Origin: Psychrobacter sp. FDAARGOS_221
GTDB taxonomy: Bacteria > Pseudomonadota > Gammaproteobacteria > Pseudomonadales > Moraxellaceae
Assembly (NCBI RefSeq): GCF_002313155.2
Contig: NZ_NWFK02000001.1
Coordinates: forward strand, 1,116,001-1,180,000
Direction of reading: 5' to 3'
Length of the DNA stretch: 64,000 bases
Shown: in pieces, positions 1-9,269 of the stretch
How positions within the stretch are numbered: the first letter of the stretch is position 1
How the letters are laid out: every line of letters starts with the position of its first letter
The notes under the pieces: generated by a model
Database searches by the model: none
What the model saw: only the letters and a program-made list of their open reading frames with translations
What the model was told of the DNA's origin: nothing
Program-made: the position numbers and the translations under genes

Positions 1-168
1 GTTATTTGCTTTGGCTTTGATAACGGGTAAAATATATTGCCAAGCCTCATTTGTAATTTCATCGTTGGCTTGAGTGGGTAAGGAATAAGTAAGCGAAACA
101 GTTGCCAGGCTTAAGGCTAGAAAAGTTGATCTAGCGAGGGGTAATAGCAGTTTAGATAGTGAAGGCAT
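1..168 (-). CDS. Exported protein of unknown family, 5' part only
   Basis: The reading frame starts with an ATG at 168 and runs off the left edge of the window, so only about 56 N-terminal residues are visible. They form a typical Sec signal peptide: a short basic start, a hydrophobic Leu/Ala-rich core around residues 7-30, and a likely cleavage site after the Thr-Gln-Ala near residue 37. The mature part begins Asn-Asp-Glu and continues without a recognisable motif. It is separated from purL by a bidirectional terminator at 291-325. The family cannot be named from this fragment; a periplasmic or outer-membrane enzyme is possible but unsupported. Confidence 0.55.
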   Translation of the reverse strand, partial: MPSLSKLLLPLARSTFLALSLATVSLTYSLPTQANDEITNEAWQYILPVIKAKANN

Positions 169-290
169 GAATTATCCGTAAAAGTGAGCAATCGCTCTAA
201 AAAGTCTATTTACTTTAAAATAATTAATGCAGTTAGGCAACCAATCATTTCCAATCAATATTTCATTTAAAAAGCCAACACTGAACCACA

Positions 291-325
291 AAAAAAGGTG
301 AGCCATTTCTGACTCACCTTTTTAT
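291..325. terminator. Intrinsic terminator downstream of purL
   Basis: A 10-bp perfect inverted repeat (AAAAGGTGAG at 293-302 against CTCACCTTTT at 313-322) encloses a 10-nt loop. T-runs lie on both sides, so it can work in either direction, but it sits just past the purL stop and most likely ends that transcript. Confidence 0.85.
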
Positions 326-353
326 TAACGCTCTAAATTAAGTAATGCGACGT

Positions 354-3300
354 CTAGCGCAACCAAGCACGAGCGTTGCGGAACATACGCATCCACGCAC
401 CGTCCTCATCCCACTCTTCTGGCTTCCAGCTGTGGTTCACCGCACGTAATGTACGCTCAGGGTGTGGCATCATCAGGGTCACACGACCATCAGTGCTACA
501 AATACCAGTCACACCACCTAGTGAACCGTTCGGGTTCAGTGGGTAAGTTTCAGTTGGGTTGCCTTGGCTATCAACATAGCGCATCGCAACTTGACCGTGA
601 TTTGACATACCTTCGATGTCCGTCTCATTTAAGGTCGCAAAACCTTCACCATGCGCCACAGCGATAGGTAAAATGCTGTCTTGCATACCTTTTAACAAGA
701 TAGACTTGGTACGTTCAACTTTCACGTTCACAGTACGTGCTTCAAAGCGTGCTGACTTGTTGTATGTGAAGCGTGGGAAGTTCTCCGCGCCTGGAATTAA
801 GTCTTTTAGCTGTGCCATCATCTGACAGCCGTTACACACACCTAAGCTGAAGGTGTCAGGACGCGTGAAGAAACGGACAAACTGCATACGTAGCTCATCA
901 TGGAATAAGATTGAGTTTGCCCAGCCAGAGCCAGCGCCCAATACGTCACCATAACTAAAGCCGCCACAAGCCACTAAACCATTGAAATCACGTAAGTCGA
1001 TACGGCCTTCTAATAAGTCGCTCATGTGTACGTCAACCGCATCGAAGCCGGCACGTACAAAGCCTGCTGCCATTTCCAACTGGCCATTCACACCTTGCTC
1101 ACGCAAGATAGCGACTTTTGGCTTATTAGGACGGCTTGCTAAATAAGGCTCTTCAACTTTTTGATTCAAGTCAAAGTTTGCTTGTGCAATTAGACCGTGA
1201 TGATTTGGATCAGCAATTAAGTCAAACTCTTGCTGTACGCACGCTGGATTATCACGGCGCTTAGCGATTTGATAGCTCACTTGCGTCCAGGTTTGTTGTA
1301 AGTCACTGCGGCTAAATACTAACGCATTGTCGCCTTGATGTGACGGTGTAATGATGGTTAGTTTGTCTTGATTTGCACCGCCTACTGGTGTCTCAATGGT
1401 TTGACCGATTAAGGTTAGCATCTCAGAAACTTGATGCTCTTCGGCCAATGCCATGGCTGCTTCAAGATGCTCTGGTAATACTTGAATCACTGCACCTAAT
1501 TCTTCAGCGAACAATTGACCCAATAGATTATCATTGCTTAGGTTTAGGTTAATGGCCAAGCGATTGGTGAACTGCATTTCAGCAACGGTTGCCAATAGAC
1601 CGCCATCACCAATATCGTGATAAGCACTGATGACAGCTTGCTCATTCGCTGCTTGGATAAAGTTAAAGAAGTTAACCAAATCTTGTGGATTTTCTAGATC
1701 TGGGCACTCATTACCCAACTGGCTTTGAGTTTGCGCTAAAATTGAACCGCCAAGGCGCAACTTACCGCGTGATAGGTCTAAGCGGTACAAGCCTGCATCT
1801 ACATTTTTAAGCTCAGGGGTTAGCGTCTTATTCACATCTTGTACTGGTGCAAAAGCAGAGATAACCAAGCTCATTGGGCTAACCACTGACTTTTCTTCAC
1901 CCTCATCTTGCCAATTGGCACGCATAGACAGCGAGTCTTTACCTACTGGAATCGCAATACCTAATGCAGGGCACAGTTCCTGACCGATGGCATATACTGC
2001 ATCATACAATGCGGCATCTTCTGTATCGTCGCCACATGCAGCCATCCAGTTCGCAGACAAGGTAATATCAGAAATTTGATTGATACGCGCACCCGCGATA
2101 TTGGTAATGGCTTCTGCAACTGCCAATCGAGCCGATGCTGCTGGATTGATTAACGCCACAGGCGGACGCTCACCCATACTCATCGCTTCACCGGTTGTCG
2201 ATAATAGACCTGAGCTGGTTACCGCACAGTCTGCGACCGGTACTTGATAACGACCCACATATTGATCCTGAGTCACCATACCAGTGATCGAACGGTCACC
2301 AATACTGATTAAGAATGACTTACTGGCAACGGTTGGATGACGTAGCACATCATGAACGGCTTCATCGATTGTAATATCATCAAGCTGTAGAGATGCTAAC
2401 TCTGTGTTTTTTCGCTCAAACTCACGCTTCATCTGAGGGGTACCGCCAAGCAATACTTGCATTGGCATATCAACTGGCTGATCGTCTAATAAGTTGTCGT
2501 CTACTTGCAATTGACGTATCTTGGTCGCTGTCCCTAAGATTGCATACGGGCAGCGCTCACGCTTACAAATAGCATCAAATAATGCTTCGCTTTCAGGGCG
2601 GATCGCAAGCACATAACGCTCTTGCGCTTCATTCGACCAGATAGCCATTGGCGACATGCCAGCTTCCAATGATGGAATACGACGTAGATTCAAATGCGCG
2701 CCCATGTCATGGTCATCAACCAACTCTGGCATCGCATTAGACAACCCACCAGCACCAACGTCATGGATTGATACAATCGGGTTGCCATCTTTACCACTGT
2801 TACTGGCTTCAACATCATCACCAGCCAGCGCCCAGCAGCGGTCAATCACTTCTTGACAGCGACGTTCCATTTCTGCGTTATCACGCTGTACAGAAGCAAA
2901 GTCTAAGCCTTCATCAAGTTCACCACTATCCACTGAAGAAGCGGCGCCGCCACCTAGACCAATCTGCATTGCAGGACCGCCCAGTACGATCAGTAAATCG
3001 CCCTCTTGAATACCATTTTTTTCAACTAAGTTACGTTTGATATTACCGTAACCGCCCGCCACCATCATTGGCTTATGATAGCCACGCATTTCGCTACCAT
3101 CTTTGGCATCACTGGTGTCTAACTGGAATGAACGGAAATAACCACATAGGTTGGGACGACCAAACTCATTAGAGAAGTTGGCTGAACCCAATGGGGCTTC
3201 GGTCATAATCTCTAAACTTGAGGCCATACGGTCTGGCTTGCCATAGTCTTTACTACTCACTTGACCTGACTGCTCCCACTTTTCTGGCATATCTGGCAAG

Positions 3301-4367
3301 TGTAAATGCGATACGTTAAAGCCAGTCAAGCCAGCTTTTGGTTTACCACCACGACCAGTAGCACCTTCGTCACGTATTTCACCGCCGGCACCGGTTGAAG
3401 CACCTGCATAAGGCGCGATTGCGGTTGGATGGTTATGAGTTTCTACCTTCATCAGGATATCGATATGCTCATCGTGGAAGTCATATTGATGCATTTCAGT
3501 CGATAACGTATCTTCGCTTAATTCACCGCCCAACTGTACAGTTGGTAGTGGATAAAAGCGCTCGGCTTTGAAGCCTTCCATCACTGCAGCGTTGTCTTTA
3601 TAGGCAGATAAAATACCTGCTGGATTTTTTTCATGAGTGTTGCGAATCATTTTAAACAATGATTTTGGCTGCACTTCGCCATCAACTGTCCACTCAGAGT
3701 TAAAGATTTTGTGACGGCAATGCTCTGAGTTGGCTTGAGCGAACATCATCAGCTCAACATCGGTAGGATTACGCTTCAGCTCATCGACATAAGCATTCAT
3801 CAAGTAATTGATATCTTCGGTTGATAGCGCAAAACCAAATTGACGGTTGGCTTGCTCTAATGCTTGACGGCCTTCACCGATAACATCGATGTGATTTAGC
3901 TTCTCTGGGGTGTGGTCATCAAACAATTGAGCCAGTTTGCTCATGTCGTACACCAAGCTTTGAGTCATACGGTCGTGCAAAATTTGCTCAGCAGCAGCAG
4001 GCAGCTTTGTCGGTAAGTTGTCACCGGTTAAGGTGAACACAATGACTCGCTCTATGCGCTCAATTTCTAGCTCACAGTTATTAAAGATATCCGTTGCTTT
4101 ACTTGACCATGGTGAAATAGTACCAAAACGAGGGCTGACAACTACCTGACACTGACCAGATTCTGGCGTGACTAAGGCAATATCTTCCCCTTGATTGAGC
4201 AGATCTAACGCTTTGTTGCGTTCTGCTTGGTTTAGCTCACGTGATAACACATACACTTGTTGGGTGTTAATGCCAGTCACATTCAATGCGGCTTGGCTAT
4301 TTAACTGCTCAATCAGTTGATTGGTTTTAAATTCGGTTAAAAAACGGTGTCCAGCAAGGATCATCAT
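354..4367 (-). CDS. purL: Phosphoribosylformylglycinamidine synthase
   Basis: This 1337-residue protein is the large single-chain PurL, which makes FGAM from FGAR, ATP and glutamine in the fourth step of purine synthesis in the cytosol. The N-terminal PurS-like region, the synthetase core (conserved segments KVETHNHPTA and VGKDSLSMR) and a C-terminal class I glutaminase domain follow in the usual order. The nucleophile Cys is near residue 1178 (GVCNGCQMM) and the His/Glu pair is near 1302 and 1304 (PHPERT). It is slightly longer than the roughly 1295 residues of E. coli PurL. The start has two adjacent ATGs without a strong ribosome binding site. It is transcribed alone, with a terminator just downstream. 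Confidence 0.97.
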   Translation of the reverse strand: MMILAGHRFLTEFKTNQLIEQLNSQAALNVTGINTQQVYVLSRELNQAERNKALDLLNQGEDIALVTPESGQCQVVVSPRFGTISPWSSKATDIFNNCELEIERIERVIVFTLTGDNLPTKLPAAAEQILHDRMTQSLVYDMSKLAQLFDDHTPEKLNHIDVIGEGRQALEQANRQFGFALSTEDINYLMNAYVDELKRNPTDVELMMFAQANSEHCRHKIFNSEWTVDGEVQPKSLFKMIRNTHEKNPAGILSAYKDNAAVMEGFKAERFYPLPTVQLGGELSEDTLSTEMHQYDFHDEHIDILMKVETHNHPTAIAPYAGASTGAGGEIRDEGATGRGGKPKAGLTGFNVSHLHLPDMPEKWEQSGQVSSKDYGKPDRMASSLEIMTEAPLGSANFSNEFGRPNLCGYFRSFQLDTSDAKDGSEMRGYHKPMMVAGGYGNIKRNLVEKNGIQEGDLLIVLGGPAMQIGLGGGAASSVDSGELDEGLDFASVQRDNAEMERRCQEVIDRCWALAGDDVEASNSGKDGNPIVSIHDVGAGGLSNAMPELVDDHDMGAHLNLRRIPSLEAGMSPMAIWSNEAQERYVLAIRPESEALFDAICKRERCPYAILGTATKIRQLQVDDNLLDDQPVDMPMQVLLGGTPQMKREFERKNTELASLQLDDITIDEAVHDVLRHPTVASKSFLISIGDRSITGMVTQDQYVGRYQVPVADCAVTSSGLLSTTGEAMSMGERPPVALINPAASARLAVAEAITNIAGARINQISDITLSANWMAACGDDTEDAALYDAVYAIGQELCPALGIAIPVGKDSLSMRANWQDEGEEKSVVSPMSLVISAFAPVQDVNKTLTPELKNVDAGLYRLDLSRGKLRLGGSILAQTQSQLGNECPDLENPQDLVNFFNFIQAANEQAVISAYHDIGDGGLLATVAEMQFTNRLAINLNLSNDNLLGQLFAEELGAVIQVLPEHLEAAMALAEEHQVSEMLTLIGQTIETPVGGANQDKLTIITPSHQGDNALVFSRSDLQQTWTQVSYQIAKRRDNPACVQQEFDLIADPNHHGLIAQANFDLNQKVEEPYLASRPNKPKVAILREQGVNGQLEMAAGFVRAGFDAVDVHMSDLLEGRIDLRDFNGLVACGGFSYGDVLGAGSGWANSILFHDELRMQFVRFFTRPDTFSLGVCNGCQMMAQLKDLIPGAENFPRFTYNKSARFEARTVNVKVERTKSILLKGMQDSILPIAVAHGEGFATLNETDIEGMSNHGQVAMRYVDSQGNPTETYPLNPNGSLGGVTGICSTDGRVTLMMPHPERTLRAVNHSWKPEEWDEDGAWMRMFRNARAWLR

Positions 4368-4514
4368 AAGGCAAATTCCGCAGTATCTAAGTGGGAGTAG
4401 AAAAAGATTGTGATTGTTCGTTTAGTGATATCAATCGACTAAAATGCAATCGTTTTGGCGCTTTGAAACAGGCAACCAAGATAGACGTATAAAACGTTGC
4501 ATACATAAGTCGCT

Positions 4515-4523
4515 ATTATAGCA
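4515..4523 (-). promoter_or_regulatory. Candidate extended -10 promoter of purL
   Basis: On the minus strand the sequence TTGCTATAAT carries a perfect -10 hexamer with an upstream TG, about 150 bp before the purL start. No good -35 box is seen at the right distance, which is tolerable for an extended -10 promoter. The assignment is inference. Confidence 0.45.
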
Positions 4524-4774
4524 AGAACTGACCCGTTAAGTCGCCTGCAAACTTTACTGATTAAGGGGCTATTTTTATGGCGACTGTCTTCAGCTTAAAC
4601 CTAGTTTTAGTCAAATCCTGAAATCTACTTACTAGCTACTTGTTGGCTGCATGTGATTAGCCGCTTAGTGACAGCAATAGACGTTCTAAATATTGACCGC
4701 TTATTTTCAGTACTGATATCTACTCTTACGTTACCTTACTAAACACAGAGTCTGATTACAAAGACCTAACAGCG

Positions 4775-4818
4775 CTTACATTCTGAGGCTACGAAACTTA
4801 CATTTTGAATCTACGAAA
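4775..4818. repeat. 22-bp tandem duplication
   Basis: Two adjacent 22-bp units (4775-4796 and 4797-4818), each beginning CTTACATT and ending CTACGAAA, differ at only three positions. It lies in the promoter region of the downstream stress protein gene and is one of several such duplications in this window. Confidence 0.75.
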
Positions 4819-4958
4819 GGATATTTTCGTGTCTTAATATAAATTCATAACCTATTAAAAAGCTTAACTGCTATCACCTAATAGTTTTTAACTAAAAGAT
4901 AAATAACAACTTAACTTTTTAATTTAAAAAAGAAATCATAATAAACAAGGAGCGACAT

Positions 4959-5456
4959 ATGAGTAAACAACAGCACATCGATACGGTTCGTGAGATTGTA
5001 AAAGACATCAAATTTGCGATGATGACAACCATTACTAGCGAAGGGCATTTACACGCCTGCCCAATGACCACTAGTGAAACCAGTCTTGGTGCACGTGAAG
5101 TATGGTTTATTGGCGACAAAACCACCGAAGCTGTGGCTAATATCAGTAATAACCCACAAGTTAACCTATCTTATGTCAACCAAGACGGCAAAGACTATGT
5201 CAGCATTAACGGTAAAGCTGAGCTGATTGACGATCAAGATAAGTTAGATGAGCTGTGGTCGCCAGTCTACAATGCGTTTTATGAGCATGGTAAAAAGGAT
5301 GAGAATATTCAGTTAATCAAAGTCGTACCCAATGGTGCCGAATACTGGCGCAGTGGTAATACAGTGGTTACTGCAGCCAAAATGGCCGCCGCTGCCGTTC
5401 AAGATGGTAAAGTGGCGGAAAGCTTAGGTGAAAATGGTTCAGTTCAATTTGATTAA
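4959..5456 (+). CDS. Pyridoxamine 5'-phosphate oxidase-like FMN-binding general stress protein
   Basis: The 165-residue protein belongs to the split-barrel flavin-binding superfamily, in the branch often annotated as general stress protein. The N-terminal part resembles that family (FAMMTTITSEGHLHACPM, then VWFIGDKTTEAVANI and VNLSYVNQDGKDYVSINGKAEL), with a Trp-Arg motif (EYWRSGN) near residue 127. Such proteins bind FMN or a related cofactor; the physiological substrate is generally unknown. The start ATG follows an AAGGAG ribosome binding site at a good distance. It stands alone with its own terminator and is divergent from purL. Family assignment is confident; function is not. Confidence 0.85.
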   Translation: MSKQQHIDTVREIVKDIKFAMMTTITSEGHLHACPMTTSETSLGAREVWFIGDKTTEAVANISNNPQVNLSYVNQDGKDYVSINGKAELIDDQDKLDELWSPVYNAFYEHGKKDENIQLIKVVPNGAEYWRSGNTVVTAAKMAAAAVQDGKVAESLGENGSVQFD

Positions 5457-5548
5457 TGACTGCACTTTTATTAATAACTGTAATGCCTGAGCTTAGTAAC
5501 AGATTGTCGAAAACTAACGACGATAGTAAATTAATTCAAAGCTCAATT

Positions 5549-5582
5549 AAAAAAGCCCTAACGTGATGTTAGGGCTTTTTTA
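5549..5582 (+). terminator. Intrinsic terminator of the stress protein gene
   Basis: The stem AAAGCCCTAAC / GTTAGGGCTTT with a four-base loop is followed by a run of T on the plus strand. A-residues precede it, so it may also work for minus-strand transcripts. Confidence 0.85.
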
Positions 5583-5680
5583 TTTTATGGCTTTAGACTA
5601 GATAGCTTTAATATTTATATTCACAATACCGATAGCTTAATCGATATAACTAAGCCAGCCATTTCTAAAACCAGCGACTG

Positions 5681-6358
5681 CTAACCACTTTGCTTCAAGT
5701 ATGGCCAAGCAGCTCGCATATAAATCATCATTGACCACAATGTCAGTACCACTGCCGCCATCATCAGCACATAGCCAATGACTTCAAGAGATTCAATGTT
5801 TAATAACAATACCGTGATCGCAATCATCTGAAACGTGGTTTTTAATTTACCCACATAAGAGACCGCAACACTGGTACGCGCACCAAGCTCAGCCATCCAC
5901 TCACGCAATGCCGATACTGCAATCTCACGAGAAATAATCACAATAGCAGCAATGGCCATAATAATATTTGGATGCCATTGCACCAATACGATAAGCGCTG
6001 CAGCCACCATCAACTTATCCGCCACTGGATCTAAGAATCGACCAAAAGCAGATACAATATTCATTTTGCGAGCTAAGTAACCATCAAGCCAATCGGTAAT
6101 GGCTGCCAATACAAACAGCAAAGTTAATATTAGATGTCGCAGCATACTGTCACTAAAGGCATCCATATTCATACCAATATTGGCAATGGCGTTATCAGAA
6201 ATCATGGGTACGCCAATTCCTAAAGCAGGCGGCCAATAAGCAATAGCCACAAACAAAGGAATCATAACAATACGCGCGATGGTCAAATTATTAGGCAAGT
6301 TAAAGATGCTTGCCTGTTGATCTGACTGAGTATTTGGCGGTGAAGATAATTGAGTCAT
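5681..6358 (-). CDS. pgsA: CDP-diacylglycerol--glycerol-3-phosphate 3-phosphatidyltransferase
   Basis: PgsA makes phosphatidylglycerol phosphate, the first committed step to phosphatidylglycerol and cardiolipin, in the inner membrane. The 225-residue sequence has several hydrophobic segments and the full CDP-alcohol phosphatidyltransferase signature DWLDGYLAR, eight residues, then GRFLDPVAD, with all three key Asp positions present. It has an N-terminal extension of about 20 polar residues and a hydrophobic insertion between the first two helices, so it is longer than the 182-residue E. coli enzyme. It is followed by no obvious terminator and lies downstream of rsmJ with a 200-bp gap. Confidence 0.95.
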   Translation of the reverse strand: MTQLSSPPNTQSDQQASIFNLPNNLTIARIVMIPLFVAIAYWPPALGIGVPMISDNAIANIGMNMDAFSDSMLRHLILTLLFVLAAITDWLDGYLARKMNIVSAFGRFLDPVADKLMVAAALIVLVQWHPNIIMAIAAIVIISREIAVSALREWMAELGARTSVAVSYVGKLKTTFQMIAITVLLLNIESLEVIGYVLMMAAVVLTLWSMMIYMRAAWPYLKQSG

Positions 6359-6559
6359 AATAAGTTATAAACAGCATTTAATTGCGGCTAGCTTAGCATT
6401 TATACCTAAACTTAGTAAGCCCTATTGCATCAAATCGGCTGACTAATGAATAGACGTGAATTGTTAACAGTTTTAAAAGTGTTATGGCTATTTTTAGCGG
6501 CTAACTTCTGGTTTTTTGCTAATACACTATTGTTATCAGCACAGTATCTATTATTAATG

Positions 6560-7501
6560 TTAAATCTTATCGCGATTGTGAGCAAAGTAAGCATCGAAGC
6601 GTAATACATCATTTTGCCACTGCTCATCGGGCTGACAATTAGCAAGTAACGGAGCAGTTACTGGTCTTTTGACAACCACTCTACCTTTTGCAGCCTCTTT
6701 ATCATCACTATGATTTACGGTATTTAGTGCTAAATTCAGCAGCGCTTGCTCTTCATCAATATCAGGCGGCAAAGCGATATCATGTAGCGCTTGCATATGC
6801 TTACCCACTTTTGCCCCTTTATTACTGTTGGCATGCTCATAACTGTTATCAGGGAACATGGGGTCTAGATAAATCACATCAAACGCTGTAGCACTATGCT
6901 GTGAACTCTTACTATCGGCTTTATGGCTGTCATTAGCATGATAATTAGCCATATAGTCGCTAGCATCGGTGCACACTATTTGAAGCCGGCTCATCAGTTT
7001 TTGCCAATTTTTATGCTGCGCCATTTTTTGCTGTTCGTACTCTAATAATAACGCCATCAACGGATTACGCTCTAGCATAACCACAGTGGCGCCGGTGCTA
7101 GCTAAAATTAAACTATCATGACCAAAACCTGCGGTTGCATCTAAAACATGGCTAGACTGTGTCAACTTACAGGCTTGCAATAACAGCTCTGACTTCCTGC
7201 CAGCACTGACGACACGGCGCTGTAAGCTTTGCCATGCTGGCGACACACTCACCTGCCCAGTTAATAATGACAACTGCTGCTTATTATCTAAGGTTAAAAT
7301 AGGCCGTGCATATTCATCACTTAAGCGCTTGCGTACCTTTTGGGTCAGCTTCTCTTCGATCATAACAGGCGTCAAATTCAGTGGCAAAGTGAACTGCTTG
7401 ACCAATGTCAAAACCACATTGACGTCATCATCTGCCACATCACCAGCAATGATCAAAGGCGTATCTGACTTCAAAGCGTTAGCCTTCAATGTTATAACCA
7501 A
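6560..7501 (-). CDS. rsmJ: 16S rRNA (guanine1516-N2)-methyltransferase
   Basis: RsmJ methylates G1516 of 16S rRNA using S-adenosylmethionine. The SAM-binding motif is VLDATAGFGHDS near residues 119-130, followed by the acidic MLERNPL near 142-148 and the catalytic-type YLDPMFPDNS near 211-220. The protein (313 residues from the longest start) is larger than the 250-residue E. coli protein, partly because of a His/Ser/Lys-rich insertion at about residues 187-204. No ATG is available before residue 47, so initiation is probably at a TTG; the one at 7501 overlaps the last codons of uppP by 23 bp, which suggests translational coupling. The exact start is uncertain. Confidence 0.9.
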   Translation of the reverse strand: MVITLKANALKSDTPLIIAGDVADDDVNVVLTLVKQFTLPLNLTPVMIEEKLTQKVRKRLSDEYARPILTLDNKQQLSLLTGQVSVSPAWQSLQRRVVSAGRKSELLLQACKLTQSSHVLDATAGFGHDSLILASTGATVVMLERNPLMALLLEYEQQKMAQHKNWQKLMSRLQIVCTDASDYMANYHANDSHKADSKSSQHSATAFDVIYLDPMFPDNSYEHANSNKGAKVGKHMQALHDIALPPDIDEEQALLNLALNTVNHSDDKEAAKGRVVVKRPVTAPLLANCQPDEQWQNDVLRFDAYFAHNRDKI

Positions 7502-8330
7502 ATAACCAAGACATAACTAACACCAGCACACCGGTTGCGATACGTAGCCACGCAAAAATAGTAAAGTCGCGGCGGCTAACCCAGTCAACCAGCCAGCGAA
7601 TACACAGTAAGGCAACCACAAAAGAAACCACAACGCCCACTGCCAATATTAACCAATCTTGGCTGCTGCTTAATACCTCTTTGTGCTTCAATAAGTCGAG
7701 TAGCCCTGCACCAACAATGACTGGAATTCCCAAAAAGAATGAAAACTCTGCCGCTGCTTTACGCGATACACCCAGCCATAACGCCCCAATAATAGTAGAG
7801 CCAGAGCGTGAGGTACCTGGTATTAATGCCAAGCACTGGAACAAACCGATCATCAGTGCTGTTTTAAGACTGACATCCTCAGCTTCTTCGGCAATCACTG
7901 GAATCGGCTTACGCTCAACATAAAAAATCAGTAGACCGCCAATAATCAGCATCGTCGCCACTGTATAGGGGTTGAACAAATATTGCTTAATTTGATCGGC
8001 CATAGTAAAGCCGACAATCATCACAGGGATGGTCGCGACAATTAAGCTCAACCCAAGTTGGCGAGGATTCTTAAGTGCATTAGGACCCTCGGATTTACCG
8101 GTAATGAGTCCCATCAACGCGTGCCACAGCCGTCCCCAATATTCATATATCACCGCTAATATAGCGCCTAGCTGGATAACAACAATGAATAGATCTGCTT
8201 TTTCTTTGGTCCAAAAGTCCATGATATCCGCAGAAAGAATCAGATATCCGGTACTTGAAATGGGTAAAAACTCAGTAATACCCTCAACAATACCCATGAT
8301 AATGGCTTGGAAAATGAGTAATAAATCCAA
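7479..8330 (-). CDS. uppP: Undecaprenyl-diphosphatase
   Basis: UppP (BacA) is a polytopic inner-membrane phosphatase that recycles undecaprenyl pyrophosphate for peptidoglycan and other surface polymers, and confers bacitracin tolerance. The 283-residue sequence carries both family signatures: EGITEFLPISSTGYL near residues 16-30 and PGTSRSGSTI in the middle, among about eight hydrophobic segments. The reading frame that matches the family N-terminus begins with TTG at 8330, since the next ATG would remove the first membrane segment. It precedes rsmJ with a short overlap. Confidence 0.95.
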   Translation of the reverse strand: MDLLLIFQAIIMGIVEGITEFLPISSTGYLILSADIMDFWTKEKADLFIVVIQLGAILAVIYEYWGRLWHALMGLITGKSEGPNALKNPRQLGLSLIVATIPVMIVGFTMADQIKQYLFNPYTVATMLIIGGLLIFYVERKPIPVIAEEAEDVSLKTALMIGLFQCLALIPGTSRSGSTIIGALWLGVSRKAAAEFSFFLGIPVIVGAGLLDLLKHKEVLSSSQDWLILAVGVVVSFVVALLCIRWLVDWVSRRDFTIFAWLRIATGVLVLVMSWLFGYNIEG

Positions 8331-8453
8331 AATTCGCGCTCACTCTTGATAGGATTAACAATATAAAAAATAAAAACTAAATCAGATATTAAAGCTTAGA
8401 TAGTACAATCCAGATAGCAAAACAACGCTATCACTGCTTTAGATGTTTTAGCG

Positions 8454-9185
8454 TTACGCTTTGCCCTGCTCTTTCAATGTTTTCCAAGCGTCGTTACGCA
8501 AATAGACGGGCAGCGCCTGATCAGCAGAGACGCCGCCAAAACGTTGGTAATGAATCACACCAAGTTTTGCCAAACTAAGCGCATCGGGATGAATATCAGA
8601 ATATATCTTTTGTTCATCCTGAGCCGTCAACAATGCTGCCCCATTACCCGCAATGGCACTGTTGTTTTGTGTACTTTGTTCATAGTCGACAAGCTGTTCT
8701 TGTGTGCCATCAACCAGGGTCATGATGCCTGCTAGACCTGAAACAGCACCATCACTCTCTGAGCCATCCAAGTTATTTAAGTTAACTAGACTAACAAACT
8801 CATACTCAGCAAAGTAGACCTGATTCATGCGTGCATCTAAAGCAGCATATACCTGCTGCACACCATATTTATCATGGGCAGCTTGAGCAATTGCCGCCAA
8901 GCTAGAAACACCAACACAAGGCAAGTCATGAGCCACTGCTAATGCTTGTACCACCGCTGTATTAATACGAATACCACTAAAAGGCCCTGGACCACGATTA
9001 AAGATCAAAGCGGTTAAATCAGCAAGCTTAATGTTAGCTTCCTCTAACACGCTATCAATCATTGGCAGTATCTGCTGAGTTTGTTCACGCTTGCCAGTCT
9101 GAGTATGGCAACTTAGCGTCTGCAACTGCTCATTAACGATTGCCACAGAGCACTGATCAAAAACGGTATCTACTGCCAAAAACAT
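8454..9185 (-). CDS. tsaB: tRNA threonylcarbamoyladenosine biosynthesis protein TsaB
   Basis: TsaB is the scaffold partner of TsaD in the complex that adds threonylcarbamoyl to A37 of ANN-decoding tRNAs. The 243-residue sequence has the ASKHA-type N-terminus (LAVDTVFDQCSVAI) and the family signature NRGPGPFSGIRI near residue 65. An Asn/Ser/Gly-rich insertion occurs in the second half, typical of low-complexity segments elsewhere in this window. Initiation at the ATG at 9185 is supported by a GAGG sequence a few bases upstream. It lies between a YidB-like gene and uppP, all on the minus strand. Confidence 0.92.
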   Translation of the reverse strand: MFLAVDTVFDQCSVAIVNEQLQTLSCHTQTGKREQTQQILPMIDSVLEEANIKLADLTALIFNRGPGPFSGIRINTAVVQALAVAHDLPCVGVSSLAAIAQAAHDKYGVQQVYAALDARMNQVYFAEYEFVSLVNLNNLDGSESDGAVSGLAGIMTLVDGTQEQLVDYEQSTQNNSAIAGNGAALLTAQDEQKIYSDIHPDALSLAKLGVIHYQRFGGVSADQALPVYLRNDAWKTLKEQGKA

Positions 9186-9269
9186 GAGGGCCTCTTTTTT
9201 ATGATCATAGTTTAATATCGTTGTTTAACATGCAACGATTGGTTCAACACAGCGTTTGGGTCAATCTGT

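Larger units (their letters stand above)
4368..4958. other. Intergenic region between divergent purL and stress protein gene
   Basis: This 590-bp AT-rich spacer must hold the promoters of two divergent genes. An extended -10 sequence (TGCTATAAT, minus strand, 4515-4523) is a candidate for purL. A 22-bp unit is duplicated in tandem at 4775-4818. No RNA gene, ORF or palindromic operator such as a PurR box was recognised. Confidence 0.5.

Noticed and set aside
6430..6645. A 71-codon minus-strand frame at the end of rsmJ
   Set aside because: It overlaps the RsmJ C-terminus in another frame and has no ribosome binding site or family match.
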